A stretch of DNA of 64,000 nucleotides from Haemophilus sputorum CCUG 13788 (lineage in GTDB: Bacteria; Pseudomonadota; Gammaproteobacteria; Enterobacterales; Pasteurellaceae), in the NCBI RefSeq assembly GCF_000238795.1, contig NZ_AFNK01000071.1:62001-126000 (forward strand), in the 5' to 3' direction. The notes beneath the pieces were generated by a model. The model saw nothing but the letters and a program-made list of their open reading frames with translations. It made no database searches and was not told the origin of the DNA. Below, piece after piece: positions 28,963 through 39,262 of this stretch; the first letter of the stretch is position 1, and each line of letters begins with the position of its first letter. Both the position numbers and the translations under genes were made by a program.

Positions 28963-29814
28963 ATGGCTGAAATTACAGCATCATTAGTAAAAGAACTTCG
29001 TGAGCGTACTGGCGCTGGCATGATGGAATGTAAAAAAGCGTTAGTAGAAGCAAACGGTGATATCGAATTAGCAATCGACAACATGCGTAAATCAGGTCAA
29101 GCTAAAGCAGCTAAAAAAGCTGGTCGTGTAGCAGCTGAAGGCGTAATCGTTGCACGCGTTGGCGCAGGTTTCGGCGTATTAGTTGAAATGAACTGTGAAA
29201 CTGACTTCGTAGCAAAAGATGCTGGCTTCTTAGGCTTAGCAAACGAAGTTGTTGATTTTGCTGCAGCAAACAAAGGCACCACTATCGATGCATTAAAAGC
29301 ACAATTTGAAGAAAAACGTGCTGCATTAGTAGCAAAAATCGGTGAAAACATGGATATCCGCCGTGTTCAATACTTAGAAGGCCAAGTAATCGCACAATAC
29401 TTACACGGTGCAAAAATCGGTGTATTAGTTGCTGGTGAAGGTTCTGAAGATGAATTGAAAAAAGTTGCAATGCACGTTGCTGCTTCTAAACCAGAATTCG
29501 TTAACCCAGAAGATGTTTCTGCAGATGTAGTAGAACACGAACGTCAAATCCAAATTGACATCGCAATCAACTCTGGTAAACCAAAAGAAATCGCAGAAAA
29601 AATGGTTGAAGGCCGTATGAAGAAATTCACCGGTGAAGTTTCATTAACCGGTCAAGCATTTGTAATGGATCCTTCACAATCTGTAGGTGACTACTTAAAA
29701 TCTGTAAATACTAAAGTTTCTAACTTCATCCGTTTAGAAGTTGGTGAAGGTATCGAGAAAGTTGAAGAAGATTTCGCAGCAGAAGTTGCAAAAATCACTG
29801 GCGGTAACGCTTAA
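28963..29814 (+). CDS. tsf: translation elongation factor Ts
   Basis: Nucleotide exchange factor for EF-Tu. The 283-aa protein has the N-terminal UBA-like domain with the signature [17 protein letters not shown], the core motif [11 protein letters not shown] that contacts EF-Tu, and ends [17 protein letters not shown]. It follows rpsB by 88 bp in the universal operon order. Confidence 0.98.
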   Translation: MAEITASLVKELRERTGAGMMECKKALVEANGDIELAIDNMRKSGQAKAAKKAGRVAAEGVIVARVGAGFGVLVEMNCETDFVAKDAGFLGLANEVVDFAAANKGTTIDALKAQFEEKRAALVAKIGENMDIRRVQYLEGQVIAQYLHGAKIGVLVAGEGSEDELKKVAMHVAASKPEFVNPEDVSADVVEHERQIQIDIAINSGKPKEIAEKMVEGRMKKFTGEVSLTGQAFVMDPSQSVGDYLKSVNTKVSNFIRLEVGEGIEKVEEDFAAEVAKITGGNA

Positions 29815-29831
29815 TTTTCTCTAGAGAATAC

Positions 29832-29862
29832 AAAAAAGCAGATCATTGTGATCTGCTTTTTT
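29832..29862 (+). terminator. intrinsic terminator of rpsB-tsf
   Basis: AGCAGATCA (29837-29845) pairs with TGATCTGCT (29849-29857), flanked by A and T tracts. Confidence 0.9.
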
Positions 29863-29928
29863 ATTTTGCTTTTTCTCCACCTCTACTACAAGCAGCTCGG
29901 TCTATTAGGCTAGCTTGAAAACTAGAAA

Positions 29929-30606
29929 CTACCGATACAAATCTAGCAATGGTGAGGAAAATGGCGTCCAATAAACACCTTTCAGCCCACTTTCTACTAA
30001 TCGGTCATTTAACCAAGTATTGCAAGTATTAAATAAATGATAACGCCCTTTCGCTTCGTAAAAAGCATCATTAGACTGATAATGAATACCTTTAAGTAAG
30101 ATAGTTTTCCCATCTTCTTGCTTAAAACTCTCCGATAGCAATTTTGTTAACCGTTGATATTGCTCAGAAGTAGCAGAAAATTTCACGATATAATCATCTT
30201 CTTTTGGTTCAAAGTTATAATATGTGATATGAATCAGTGTGCGATTTAACCCACTTAATGCCCCAAGTGCATTAGATACACTTAAATCTTTCCATTCTGG
30301 CGTGTACAAATAAAAATTACGCTCCCCCCATCCTAACCCGACATAGGCTACATTGGCATCATCAGTAATAGTATCGACTGGATTTACAACACTAGTCCAA
30401 TCAAAAATCTCATTTTTCAAGGGCATAACCACATCAGTATGAACGCCATTACTGACTAAAAATAGCGTAATTTCCCCTTTTGGCTGCGCCTGATTAACCG
30501 GTAACGAAGCGAAAATCCAAGCGGCTAAAAGATAAGAGAAAACAAAAAGTAGAAAGATTAGCAGCCACTTACCGATTTTTTTAAGCAATTTAGTTAAAAA
30601 ACACAT
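29929..30606 (-). CDS. DUF2459 family membrane-anchored protein
   Basis: A 225-aa protein with one N-terminal membrane segment (LLIFLLFVFSYLLAAWIFASL, about residues 14-34) and a conserved periplasmic domain. The domain has the DUF2459/TIGR02117 motifs VSNGVHTDVVMPL, YVGLGWGERNFYLYTPEW, LIHITYYNFEP and FNTCNTWLNDRLVESGL. The Cys and His residues give it a cysteine-peptidase-like look but its function is unknown. It begins the accessory stretch after tsf. Confidence 0.8.
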   Translation of the reverse strand: MCFLTKLLKKIGKWLLIFLLFVFSYLLAAWIFASLPVNQAQPKGEITLFLVSNGVHTDVVMPLKNEIFDWTSVVNPVDTITDDANVAYVGLGWGERNFYLYTPEWKDLSVSNALGALSGLNRTLIHITYYNFEPKEDDYIVKFSATSEQYQRLTKLLSESFKQEDGKTILLKGIHYQSNDAFYEAKGRYHLFNTCNTWLNDRLVESGLKGVYWTPFSSPLLDLYR

Positions 30607-30809
30607 TATTTAGGTTTTATAAAAAATTAACGATTTCATCTTGTTATTCTCCATCAAATTAGCCATTTTTTCATTAAATTTTACCTAGTTGCTATTCAAT
30701 TTACTTAGTTTCTCCTATTAGCAAAAATGACTATTTAATAGTAGCAGAAATGAATTGTATCGGTATAATATGTAGGCTAATAAATCTATTCATTAACTAA
30801 GGAATTAAC

Positions 30810-31295
30810 ATGAAAAAAATCTCCACATTTGCTTTAGTCGCAATGATTTCATCAGCAACCTTTGCCGCATCAACATCAACTCAAGAAGATAAATCAGAAA
30901 ATGCTGCTCTGCCAACGATTTATCTCTCTGTTTTCGATAAAACACAAGATCCATCTCCAGATTTAAACAAAAAAGAACTCTCTCGTTCAAATAAAAATGA
31001 GCAAATCTGCTGGGTGGCAACGGGCACATTTGCAGAACAAGAAACCGTAAAAGAAATATTCCACTCGCCAGCAAAAATGAAATTTACCATAAACAACATT
31101 GAGGGCGCTAAAGTAGTTTCATCATCAGATAAAAAAGTTCATACCATCACCTATACTCGCCCAACAATAGAAAACGGTAAATATATGATGAACTGTTGGT
31201 TATTAGACAATCAAGATCCTATCGGTAAATATGTTCTTACCGTTAAAATTGGTGAAAAAGAATTAGAAAAACAAGTTTTCTACGTTAAAAAATAA
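30810..31295 (+). CDS. small exported protein, paralogue A (unknown function)
   Basis: A 161-aa protein with a classic signal peptide (MKKISTFALVAMISSATFA, cleavage before ASTS) and an AAGGA box. The mature domain shows LSVFDKTQDPSPDLNKKELS, RSNKNEQICWVATG and DPIGKYVLTVKIG. Two Cys in C-W contexts (ICWVATG, NCWLLD) could form a disulfide in the periplasm. Strongly similar to the protein encoded at 32899-33366 in opposite orientation. I recognise no named family. Confidence 0.75.
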   Translation: MKKISTFALVAMISSATFAASTSTQEDKSENAALPTIYLSVFDKTQDPSPDLNKKELSRSNKNEQICWVATGTFAEQETVKEIFHSPAKMKFTINNIEGAKVVSSSDKKVHTITYTRPTIENGKYMMNCWLLDNQDPIGKYVLTVKIGEKELEKQVFYVKK

Positions 31296-31309
31296 TTTTT
31301 CATCTTAAA

Positions 31310-31360
31310 ATGACCATGTTTCTGGAATATGCCTTCTCTAACATGGTCATATTCTATTTT
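31310..31360 (+). terminator. hairpin after exported protein A
   Basis: ATGACCATGTT (31310-31320) and AACATGGTCAT (31340-31350) form a perfect 11-bp stem with a 19-nt loop, followed by ATTCTATTTT. Confidence 0.6.
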
Positions 31361-31408
31361 GCTTTACCAGTAACAGCTATATAAATAATCTCAAGCGGTT
31401 ATTTTCTT

Positions 31409-32257
31409 TTATTCTTTTACTAAATTCACTCTTTCGCTAATATCCTTTAAGTTAGAATATTGTTCAACTAATCTCGGGACATCATCTAAGCTCATCGCAA
31501 ACATCCATAGATAAGTGCTAACTGAATAAATATGCCCAGCATTTACATTGCCTTGAATCGCCATCCATGAAAAAGCAAATCCAAAAAGTATACTCATGGC
31601 AATGCCAACAGCTAAATACCCGATTGCCTCTCGATTAGAAATCAATATCCGAAAACGTGCCATTAAATCATAATGCCGCCAAAGCTGATTAGATTTTCCT
31701 TCCTTAATAAAGTAATTATCTTTTTCTAATCGATTATTTAAACGAAAGTAAAGTGATTCACTCATTGCTACAAAACTAGGGAGTAACCAACTAAACAATG
31801 CCAAAATAATTAAAGCCAATACACCTGCCCAGAACTCTAAAACAAGTAACATTACACAAGCACCCAAAATAGAAGCAATAGACGTTGCTGCAATTGGTAA
31901 ATGTTCTTCAAAGAAATTAACAAATTCTCTAGACAGCGCTACCCGAGCAGTAATTGCCGAATGTAATATTTGCTTTTCTCGTTGTTCTAATACTACAGGA
32001 ACAGCAATTTGAGTATAGATTTTTGTAAAAGTGCGGGTATCTACTGCCCGCCGTAATGCACCTATCATCCACATCAATAGCACAACTAAACCATACATTA
32101 ATGATTGAAAAATATTGCCGTCTATAACCGCATTAATAACCCATCCACCAAAAACTGGATAAATCATTAATAATAGATTTTCTGCTCCAACTAAGCCCAA
32201 AGTCACCAATAATTTTCTTTGATGAGTTTTAGCTATATTTGTTAACATTCTCCACAT
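31409..32257 (-). CDS. ABC transporter six-TM domain protein without ATPase
   Basis: A 282-aa integral membrane protein with five to six hydrophobic segments and the fold signs of an ABC exporter membrane domain (PVFGGWVINAVIDGN, REFVNFFEEHLPIAATSIASILGAC, YSVSTYLWMFAMSLDDVPRLVEQYSNL). It ends DISERVNLVKE, where an exporter would continue into its nucleotide-binding domain. This is the normal length of a stand-alone family (ABC_membrane_3-like), so it is probably not truncated. Divergent from the MarR regulator, which likely controls it. Substrate unknown. Confidence 0.75.
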   Translation of the reverse strand: MWRMLTNIAKTHQRKLLVTLGLVGAENLLLMIYPVFGGWVINAVIDGNIFQSLMYGLVVLLMWMIGALRRAVDTRTFTKIYTQIAVPVVLEQREKQILHSAITARVALSREFVNFFEEHLPIAATSIASILGACVMLLVLEFWAGVLALIILALFSWLLPSFVAMSESLYFRLNNRLEKDNYFIKEGKSNQLWRHYDLMARFRILISNREAIGYLAVGIAMSILFGFAFSWMAIQGNVNAGHIYSVSTYLWMFAMSLDDVPRLVEQYSNLKDISERVNLVKE

Positions 32258-32399
32258 AACGCCATAAAAGTCCTAAAAATTACTAATCCAAAAAGTCTAA
32301 TCCATTTGAAAATCAAAAACAAGTAAATTTTAAGACTATTTATTTGATTATATAAACATGCTACAATTTTATTGAATACAAAAAGAGTAAGGAATGTTA

Positions 32400-32858
32400 A
32401 TGTATAGTTTTGATCTTATCGGGAAACATATTGGGGAAATAGATGCTGTAATGGACAGTTGGATTAGCGAATTAGGACTAAGCTATGCACATTTTGCTGT
32501 ACTCTATACGCTTGCTTCTACCCCTAATCAGCAATGTACACAAAAGGAAATTTGCGATATTCACTACCTCCCAAAACAAACTGTATTTAATATTTGTAAA
32601 GATTATCGAGAAAGAGGCTGGATTGAATTTAAAATAAGTGAAACAGACAAACGTGAACGAATCATGTGCTTAACTGATTCAGGTAAAATACAAGCTGAAC
32701 CTGTCATGCAGAATACTAATCTATTGTGTGATAATGCACTAGCAACTTTTGGTGAAGAAAAAACGACCCAATTATTTACGCTAATGCATGAATTTAGCCA
32801 AATCTGCCAAAGTGAAATACTACGCTTAAAGAAAGATAATAAAAAAAGCCATGTATAG
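32400..32858 (+). CDS. MarR family transcriptional regulator
   Basis: A winged-helix repressor of about 152 aa. The start at 32400 has AAGGA 6 nt upstream; an ATG at 32394 overlaps that box and is less likely. Domain signs: FAVLYTLASTPNQQCTQKEICD, LPKQTVFNICKDYRERGWIEF (recognition helix) and SETDKRERIMCLTDSGK (wing). It faces the six-TM gene across a 142-bp divergent promoter region and plausibly regulates it and itself. Confidence 0.85.
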   Translation: MYSFDLIGKHIGEIDAVMDSWISELGLSYAHFAVLYTLASTPNQQCTQKEICDIHYLPKQTVFNICKDYRERGWIEFKISETDKRERIMCLTDSGKIQAEPVMQNTNLLCDNALATFGEEKTTQLFTLMHEFSQICQSEILRLKKDNKKSHV

Positions 32859-32882
32859 ATTGTGAAAATCTAAAACATGGCA
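32842..32882 (-). terminator. intrinsic terminator of exported protein B gene
   Basis: GCCATGT (32849-32855) and ACATGGC (32876-32882) with an inner AGATT/AAATCT stem form a long hairpin. The A tract at 32842-32848 gives the U tail on the minus strand. It overlaps the end of the convergent MarR gene. Confidence 0.75.
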
Positions 32883-32898
32883 GTTGTAATGGTAGAAA

Positions 32899-33366
32899 TT
32901 ATTTCCCAACATAGAAAACTTGTTTTTCCAATTCATGTTTACCAATTTTCACAGTAAGAACATATTTACCAATCGGATCTTGCGGCTCAAATTCCCAACA
33001 ATTTGACATTGTATTCGGAGTCTTTCTTGGATTAGTATAAGTAACTGAATTGACTTTTTTATCTGGAGATGAAACCAATTTGGCGTTTTTCAAATCATCT
33101 GTAGACAATTCATGTATTCCTTCAGCTTCAAGAGTTTCAGTGACAATTTCCTGCTCATCAAATATCCCTGTCGCCACCCAGCACACTAACTCATTTTTAT
33201 TTGAACGAGAAATTTCTTTTTTATGTAAATCTGGAGAGGGATTTTGTCTTTTATCAAAAACGGAGAGGATAATCTCTGGAGTGTCTCTTGACATCGCTGA
33301 TACTTCTGTAACAAATGTCGCTGATAAAACGGTTGTGATCAAAGCCAATATTAAATTCTTTTTCAT
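32899..33366 (-). CDS. small exported protein, paralogue B (unknown function)
   Basis: A 155-aa paralogue of the protein at 30810-31295. The start at 33366 has AAGGA 6 nt away and gives the signal peptide MKKNLILALITTVLSATFVT ending EVSA. The same blocks recur: LSVFDKRQNPSPDLHKKEIS, RSNKNELVCWVATG, DKKVNSVTYTNP, NCWEFEPQDPIGKYVLTVKIG and LEKQVFYV. Both Cys are kept while the middle has diverged, as expected for an old tandem or inverted duplication. Function unknown. Confidence 0.75.
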   Translation of the reverse strand: MKKNLILALITTVLSATFVTEVSAMSRDTPEIILSVFDKRQNPSPDLHKKEISRSNKNELVCWVATGIFDEQEIVTETLEAEGIHELSTDDLKNAKLVSSPDKKVNSVTYTNPRKTPNTMSNCWEFEPQDPIGKYVLTVKIGKHELEKQVFYVGK

Positions 33367-33451
33367 GCTCATTCCTTAATCAATAAATTCCTTTTGCAAA
33401 TTTTAAGAAAAAAATAACCGCTTGCAATAAACTGCAAACGGTTATTTCAAG

Positions 33452-34210
33452 TTAACCCAATAGCTGTTTTGCAGCTTCTACAACAACAGAAACTGCTTTT
33501 TCTTCAGTTTCTTTCATTGTCGCTTCATTTGGGATTTCTTGCTGAGTACGGTTAACAATCACGCCTGCAACCATACCCGCTTTTAAGCCTAAAGCCGCAC
33601 ACATCGTAAATAAAGTTGCAGACTCCATTTCGTAGTTCATTACGTTGAGATCTTGCCACAGTTTTAACAAGCCTTGATAGTCTTTATAAACTTTACCACT
33701 ATAAGTGTCATAACGTTCTTGACCTGGGTAGAATGTATCTGATGATGCTGTAATACCAACATAAGGCGTTACGCCTTTTTGTTTTGCTGCTTGGTAGAGT
33801 GCCGTTGTACATTCAAAGTTTGCCGCCGCTGGATACGCTAATGGGGCAAAATGTTGACTTGCACCATCTAAACGAACTGAAGCAGTAGTGATTAAAATAT
33901 CCCCTACGTTAATATGCGGTTGAATGGCACCAGTAGTTCCAATACGTAAGAAAGTACGAACACCTAGTTGAGCCAATTCTTCCACACAAATTGAGGTTGA
34001 AGGCCCACCAATACCCGTTGAGCAAACCACAATCGGCTGACCATTGATATAACCTAACCAAGAGTTATATTCACGAGTGCTCGCTAAAAATTCAGGATTA
34101 TCTAATTGTTTAGCAATGCGCTCGCTACGAGCTGGATCTCCAGGAACAATTGCTAATGTTGCACCTTTTAATTGCGCTTTAGTTAAATTAAGATGAAATA
34201 CATCTGACAT
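33452..34210 (-). CDS. udp: uridine phosphorylase
   Basis: Splits uridine to uracil and ribose-1-phosphate in pyrimidine salvage. The 252-aa protein starts at 34210 ([18 protein letters not shown]) with AAGGAG 7 nt upstream; the apparent upstream TTG start is not needed. It has the family signature [20 protein letters not shown], the phosphate loop [13 protein letters not shown], and [17 protein letters not shown]. Confidence 0.96.
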   Translation of the reverse strand: MSDVFHLNLTKAQLKGATLAIVPGDPARSERIAKQLDNPEFLASTREYNSWLGYINGQPIVVCSTGIGGPSTSICVEELAQLGVRTFLRIGTTGAIQPHINVGDILITTASVRLDGASQHFAPLAYPAAANFECTTALYQAAKQKGVTPYVGITASSDTFYPGQERYDTYSGKVYKDYQGLLKLWQDLNVMNYEMESATLFTMCAALGLKAGMVAGVIVNRTQQEIPNEATMKETEEKAVSVVVEAAKQLLG

Positions 34211-34241
34211 AGTCAATCTCCTTATTTTCGATCGATTAAAA

Positions 34242-35726
34242 TTATTTCTTAGTAATTGCGCCTAAAATTCCACGCATAATCTGTTTAGTAACCTGATTAC
34301 GTAAATTACGTCCTACTTGTTGGGCTACCTGACTTACCATTTGTTCCGCTAGCGATTGTTCTTTTTTCTTTTTGGTACCAAAAATTGAAGAAAGCATGCC
34401 ACCTAAGAATCCTTCATCCTCTTCTTCCACTTTCTCTGCTGTTGCCACTTGTTGCTGACCATTTAATACTTCAAAAGCAGACTCATTATCAACATATTGG
34501 CTGTAATATGCATATAAATCATCTTGTTTTACTAAGGCATTTCGCTCTTCATTACTCAATGGTGCCAACTGACTTTTCGGTGGGTAAACCATAGCAATTT
34601 CTACTGGTGTTGGCATTCCTTTTTCATCTAAAATTGAGATAAGCGCTTCACCAACACCTAAAGTGGTAATCGCTTCTACAACATTCACGCCAGGGTTTGC
34701 ACGGAATGTTTCGGCAGCGGATTTTACTGCTTTTTGATCGCGTGGAGTAAAGGCTCTTAACGCATGCTGAATACGGTTACCTAATTGACCTAATACTGAT
34801 TCAGGTAAATCTAGCGGATTTTGTGTTACGAAATAAACACCCACACCTTTAGAACGAATTAAGCGAACAACTTGCTCAATTTTATCTACCAATACTTTTG
34901 GCGCACCGTCAAATAATAAATGCGCTTCATCAAAAAATAGTACAAATTTCGGTTTTTCTAAATCGCCTACTTCCGGCAACGTTTCGAATAACTCAGCCAT
35001 AAACCAAAGCAAGAACGCACCATACATACGCGTAGAGTTCACTAATTTTTCTGAATTTAAAATATTGATAACGCCTTTGCCATCTCGGGTTTGTAACCAA
35101 TCTTGCAAATTTAATGCTGGCTCGCCAAATAATTTCTCTGCACCTTCATTTTCAAGGGTTAATAATGCACGTTGAATCGCACCAATACTCGCGGCTGAAA
35201 CATTGCCATATTCCACTTGGAACGCTTTAGCATTATCTGCAACAAACTTAAGCATTGATCGCAAATCTTTCAGATCGATGAGTAATAAGCCTTTATCATC
35301 AGCTACACGGAAAACTAAATTTAATAAACCTTCTTGTGTGTCATTTAAATTAAGTAAGCGAGAAAGCAACATCGGCCCCATTTCAGAAATCGTTGTTCTT
35401 AATGGGATACCTGTTTCACCAAATACATCCCAATAAGAGACTGGATAACCGCTTAAATAATCCTCTCCGCCTAAATTAAATTGGTTAATACGTTCTGCAA
35501 CTTTTCCACTAAATCCGCCCGCTTGTGCAAGGCCTGAAAGGTCACCTTTCACATCTGCTAAAAAAACTGGTACGCCATCATCACTAAAAGCCTCTGCTAA
35601 TTTGCGTAACGTGACTGTTTTACCCGTTCCTGTTGCACCAGTAATTAAACCATGACGGTTTGCCATTTTAGAATTTAATGAAATAATTTGCCCATTTTTA
35701 CTTTGAGCGATGCCATAGTGTGCCAT
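34242..35726 (-). CDS. yjgR: HerA/FtsK-like ATPase, YjgR (DUF853) family
   Basis: A 494-aa P-loop NTPase with Walker [19 protein letters not shown] (about residue 30), [17 protein letters not shown], the Walker [17 protein letters not shown] and [32 protein letters not shown]-terminal Gln/Lys-rich tail probably folds as a separate small domain. Its cellular role is not established. Confidence 0.9.
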   Translation of the reverse strand: MAHYGIAQSKNGQIISLNSKMANRHGLITGATGTGKTVTLRKLAEAFSDDGVPVFLADVKGDLSGLAQAGGFSGKVAERINQFNLGGEDYLSGYPVSYWDVFGETGIPLRTTISEMGPMLLSRLLNLNDTQEGLLNLVFRVADDKGLLLIDLKDLRSMLKFVADNAKAFQVEYGNVSAASIGAIQRALLTLENEGAEKLFGEPALNLQDWLQTRDGKGVINILNSEKLVNSTRMYGAFLLWFMAELFETLPEVGDLEKPKFVLFFDEAHLLFDGAPKVLVDKIEQVVRLIRSKGVGVYFVTQNPLDLPESVLGQLGNRIQHALRAFTPRDQKAVKSAAETFRANPGVNVVEAITTLGVGEALISILDEKGMPTPVEIAMVYPPKSQLAPLSNEERNALVKQDDLYAYYSQYVDNESAFEVLNGQQQVATAEKVEEEDEGFLGGMLSSIFGTKKKKEQSLAEQMVSQVAQQVGRNLRNQVTKQIMRGILGAITKK

Positions 35727-35753
35727 AATTGATTCTCTTGTAGTTTTAAAAGG

Positions 35754-36194
35754 CTATGCCTTTTTAATGCCATATTTAAAGCCGTTTTCCCACTGCTGTT
35801 GGTATTGATGCGTATGAGAAAGCGTATTGCGACAATAGTTCACACGCTGTTGATACATTGCCTCTTTTTGATAACGGAAAGATTTCCCTACCCGATAGCC
35901 GTCTAAATACCAATCATCTGGTTCACTGCATTGGGCAGTATTTAATCTGACCGTTGTTACCATATTTTCTGTTGTCGTATTAGGAACTCGTTTGGCTCGA
36001 GTTTTCTTTGATTTTTTCACCAGCGCATTTTGTTGCGGACTTTCTTTCAAAACAGGGACACCTTGACGCTCTTCTGGTTCGAATAACTTATCTAAGTTAT
36101 TTAAATCTTCTAACACAGTATCCAAATTGGCTGTTCCACATGCACTAAGCAAGAAAGAGAACAAAATCCCTAAAATCCATCTTTTTCTAAGCAT
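35754..36194 (-). CDS. small lipoprotein (DUF2799-like)
   Basis: The start at 36194 gives a 146-aa protein with a lipoprotein signal peptide (MLRKRWILGILFSFLLSAC, lipobox LSAC). The mature part has CSEPDDWYLDGYRVGKSFRYQ and a C-terminal GFKYGIKKA. The C ... D-W-Y-x-x-G-Y-x-x-G pattern resembles DUF2799 lipoproteins; I am only moderately sure. The gene follows rhlB by 10 bp; a longer frame running into rhlB is unlikely. No clear Shine-Dalgarno, so translation may depend on rhlB. Confidence 0.7.
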   Translation of the reverse strand: MLRKRWILGILFSFLLSACGTANLDTVLEDLNNLDKLFEPEERQGVPVLKESPQQNALVKKSKKTRAKRVPNTTTENMVTTVRLNTAQCSEPDDWYLDGYRVGKSFRYQKEAMYQQRVNYCRNTLSHTHQYQQQWENGFKYGIKKA

Positions 36195-36204
36195 AAAGCG
36201 GTTA

Positions 36205-37428
36205 TTAACGTTTGCGTTTATTTGGAGAATAACTTCTTGTCCGTGGTTGTGAAACTTTCGGTAAATGTAATAGCGCTTGGCTATCATACTGACTAACCGG
36301 AATGGCATGGCCAATATATTCTTCAATCGCCGGTAAGTTCACGGCATAACGTTCACAAGCAAAACTAATTGAATGACCACTCTCGCCTGCTCGCCCTGTT
36401 CGCCCGATACGATGAACATAGTCTTCTCGATCATCTGGTAAATCGTAGTTAAATACATGAGTTACTTGCGGAATATGCAATCCGCGCGCAGCGACATCAG
36501 TTGCAACCAAAATATCAACATTGCCCGCGGTAAATCCTTCCAAGATCGCTACACGTTTTTTCTGAGGGATATCTCCCGTTAATAATCCAACACGATGCCC
36601 ATCTGCTTGTAAATAACGCCAAATTTCTTCACATTTATGTTTCGTATTACTAAAAATAATACAACGTTCTGGCCATTCTTCTTCTAAAAGGGTTAGCAAA
36701 AGCGCCATTTTGTCTTCATTAGATGGATAAAATAATTCTTCTTTAATGCGATGCCCTGTGCGCTGCAATGGTTCGACTTCAACATATTGCGCTTCATGCA
36801 TATCTTCATAAGCTAACTCTCTAACTCTTGGTGAAAGTGTAGCTGAGAAAAGTAAAGTCAAACGCTGTTCCGGCTTCGGTGATTTACGCATTAAATAGCG
36901 GATATCTTTAATAAAACCTAAATCGAACATACGATCCGCTTCATCAAGCACAATAACTTGTACGCAATCAAGGTTAATAATCCCTTGTTTGACATAATCA
37001 ATCATGCGTCCAGTTGTCCCTACTAAAATATCAACCCCTTGCGTAATCGTATTCACTTGCTGATCATACCCTTCCCCACCATAAGCAAGTGCTAATTGTA
37101 GCCCAGTATCACGTAGTAATTTTTCAGCATCATGCGCAATTTGAATACTCAGCTCACGAGTAGGCGACATAATTATCGCGCGCGGTTGATTGGCTTTTTT
37201 CTCAATAGGATGCGTTAATAAATAATGGACGGTGGCAATTAAAAATGCCATGGTTTTTCCCGTACCAGTTTGCGCTTGTCCTGCGACATCTTTGCCTAAT
37301 AAAGTAATAGGCAATGTTTTCGCCTGAATCGGTGTGCAAAATTCAAAGCCGCTTTGATTCAGTGAAGCGACAATTTTTTCATGAATCGGTAAATCTGAAA
37401 AACGTGTTTCAGTGAGGTGTTTAGACAT
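36205..37428 (-). CDS. rhlB: ATP-dependent RNA helicase RhlB
   Basis: DEAD-box helicase that unwinds RNA for the degradosome in enterobacteria. The 407-aa protein has all family motifs: Q motif [69 protein letters not shown] and [17 protein letters not shown]. Its sequence is closest to E. coli RhlB ([16 protein letters not shown]-like block) rather than SrmB or RhlE. A GAGGA box precedes the ATG. Confidence 0.95.
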   Translation of the reverse strand: MSKHLTETRFSDLPIHEKIVASLNQSGFEFCTPIQAKTLPITLLGKDVAGQAQTGTGKTMAFLIATVHYLLTHPIEKKANQPRAIIMSPTRELSIQIAHDAEKLLRDTGLQLALAYGGEGYDQQVNTITQGVDILVGTTGRMIDYVKQGIINLDCVQVIVLDEADRMFDLGFIKDIRYLMRKSPKPEQRLTLLFSATLSPRVRELAYEDMHEAQYVEVEPLQRTGHRIKEELFYPSNEDKMALLLTLLEEEWPERCIIFSNTKHKCEEIWRYLQADGHRVGLLTGDIPQKKRVAILEGFTAGNVDILVATDVAARGLHIPQVTHVFNYDLPDDREDYVHRIGRTGRAGESGHSISFACERYAVNLPAIEEYIGHAIPVSQYDSQALLHLPKVSQPRTRSYSPNKRKR

Positions 37429-37486
37429 AAATATTTCCTCTTAATATCATTCTTGGAAAGATACCACAAAGCGCCACAGAAAGCGA

Positions 37487-37535
37487 AAAAAGCGGTCGAA
37501 TTTGCAACATTTTTTGCAAATCAGACCGCTTTTTA
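37487..37535 (-). terminator. inverted USS hairpin after recO
   Basis: AAAAAGCGGTC (37487-37497) pairs with GACCGCTTTTT (37524-37534), with an inner TTTGCAA/TTGCAAA stem. A long perfect hairpin with a U-rich minus-strand end. Confidence 0.75.
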
Positions 37536-37556
37536 AACGCTTTAGAAAGCCTGTTG

Positions 37557-38285
37557 TTATCCGCTTTTTAACTTATTCGGCAAAATAGTTTGAAAGAGCT
37601 CTCGACTTTTTAATGGCTGTGAGCCCAAATAAGGTTTTAATACCATTCGGGTAAACCGCTTTGCTGCTTGTTGTGTGGATTTCTCGCTAAAATCTAAGGC
37701 TTCAAAAGCCAATAAATCTTTACCTAAGAAACTCAAATTGTTCTGTAAAAGTGAAGCAATAAATCCTTCGTTTTCTCGAAATTGATACCACATATTCGCT
37801 AAAACAGGTTCGCCAGTCGCCGCACAATGCGTAAAATCAACGCCATAGCCTAACGCTTTTAACGTATGAAATTCGAAAGTTCGTAAAGTCGGTTCAAGTT
37901 GATTAGGTTGCACCGCTAAACTCGTTAAACATTGCAAATACTGCTGAAATAACTGCGGGTAAGGCGTTTGATTTTCTAGCACCCGAGTGAGCACTTCATT
38001 GACATAAAAACCACTATATAAAGCCATTGGCATCATCGGCAGTGTCATTGAAATAGCTTCCGCTTTGGTTAACGTTTTCAACTCGCCCTTTCCCGTCCAA
38101 CGCAAAAGCAGAGGCGTAAAAGACTGCAATACGGCTTTTAACGGAGATTTCCCTCGTCTTGCCCCTTTAGCCAATAAAGTTAAACGCCCATGATGCTCCG
38201 TAAAGAAATCGACGAGCAAGCTACTTTCGCTATATTCTCGTCGATGCAACACAAAAGCACGTTCTAACGGAATGCTTTCATTCAT
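37557..38285 (-). CDS. recO: DNA repair protein RecO
   Basis: Loads RecA with RecR at gaps and promotes annealing. The 242-aa protein has the N-terminal OB-fold block [49 protein letters not shown], and the zinc-less Cys/His region [17 protein letters not shown]. It lies 23 bp after era, the usual rnc-era-recO order. Confidence 0.95.
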   Translation of the reverse strand: MNESIPLERAFVLHRREYSESSLLVDFFTEHHGRLTLLAKGARRGKSPLKAVLQSFTPLLLRWTGKGELKTLTKAEAISMTLPMMPMALYSGFYVNEVLTRVLENQTPYPQLFQQYLQCLTSLAVQPNQLEPTLRTFEFHTLKALGYGVDFTHCAATGEPVLANMWYQFRENEGFIASLLQNNLSFLGKDLLAFEALDFSEKSTQQAAKRFTRMVLKPYLGSQPLKSRELFQTILPNKLKSG

Positions 38286-38308
38286 ACCAAGTTCCGATTC
38301 AGAGGGTA

Positions 38309-39214
38309 CTATTCGTCCATGTAACCAAGGCTACGTAAAGCACGCTCATCATCTGCCCAACCAGATTTTACTTTTACCCAAAGTTCAAGGTGTACTTGAG
38401 CATCAAATAAACGTTCCATGTCTGCACGCGCTTCAATACCGATGGTTTTGATCTTCTGCCCTTTAGCACCAATCACCATTTTTTTCTGCCCTTCGCGCTC
38501 AACTAAAATCAAGCCGTTAATTTCATAAACACCACGCTCATTAACTTTGAATTGTTCAATTTCTACCGTCACAGAATAAGGTAATTCTTCTCCTGTAAAA
38601 CGCATCAATTTTTCACGAATAATTTCCGATGCCATAAAGCGTTGGCTACGATCTGTTACATATTCTTCTGGGAAATGATGAACGCCTTCACGTAAAGAAT
38701 CACGCACAATTTTTTGCAGAATATGAACGTTTTTACCACGTTGAGCTGAAATCGGCAGAATCTCAACAAAATCAAATTTTTGTGATAATTCGGTAATATG
38801 TGGCAATAATTCATCTTTTTCTTTTACATTGTCGATTTTGTTGATCGCTAACACAACAGGCGCTTTGGCTGCACGCAATTTGTTTAGTACCATTTCATCA
38901 TCTTCAGTCCATTTGGTTCCTTCAACCACAAAGATAATCAAATCCACATCACCAATAGCAGAACTGGCTGCACGGTTCATTAAACGGTTAATTGCACGTT
39001 TTTCTTCAATATGTAACCCTGGCGTATCCACATAGATCGCTTGATAAGCGCCTTCAGTATGAATGCCGACAATACGGTGGCGAGTCGTTTGTGCTTTACG
39101 TGAAGTAATTGAGATCTTTTGCCCAAGGATTTTATTTAATAAGGTCGATTTCCCTACGTTAGGACGCCCAACAATGGCAATAAAGCCACAATAAGTTTTT
39201 TGATTTTCTGTCAT
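38309..39214 (-). CDS. era: GTPase Era
   Basis: Ribosome assembly GTPase that binds 16S rRNA. The 301-aa protein has G1 [11 protein letters not shown]3 DTPG in [24 protein letters not shown]4 NKID and a C-terminal KH domain with [22 protein letters not shown]. It follows rnc in the standard operon. Confidence 0.98.
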   Translation of the reverse strand: MTENQKTYCGFIAIVGRPNVGKSTLLNKILGQKISITSRKAQTTRHRIVGIHTEGAYQAIYVDTPGLHIEEKRAINRLMNRAASSAIGDVDLIIFVVEGTKWTEDDEMVLNKLRAAKAPVVLAINKIDNVKEKDELLPHITELSQKFDFVEILPISAQRGKNVHILQKIVRDSLREGVHHFPEEYVTDRSQRFMASEIIREKLMRFTGEELPYSVTVEIEQFKVNERGVYEINGLILVEREGQKKMVIGAKGQKIKTIGIEARADMERLFDAQVHLELWVKVKSGWADDERALRSLGYMDE

Positions 39215-39262
39215 TTTGTATTCCTATTCATTCAATTGCCCACTTAGTCGGGCAATTATGGA

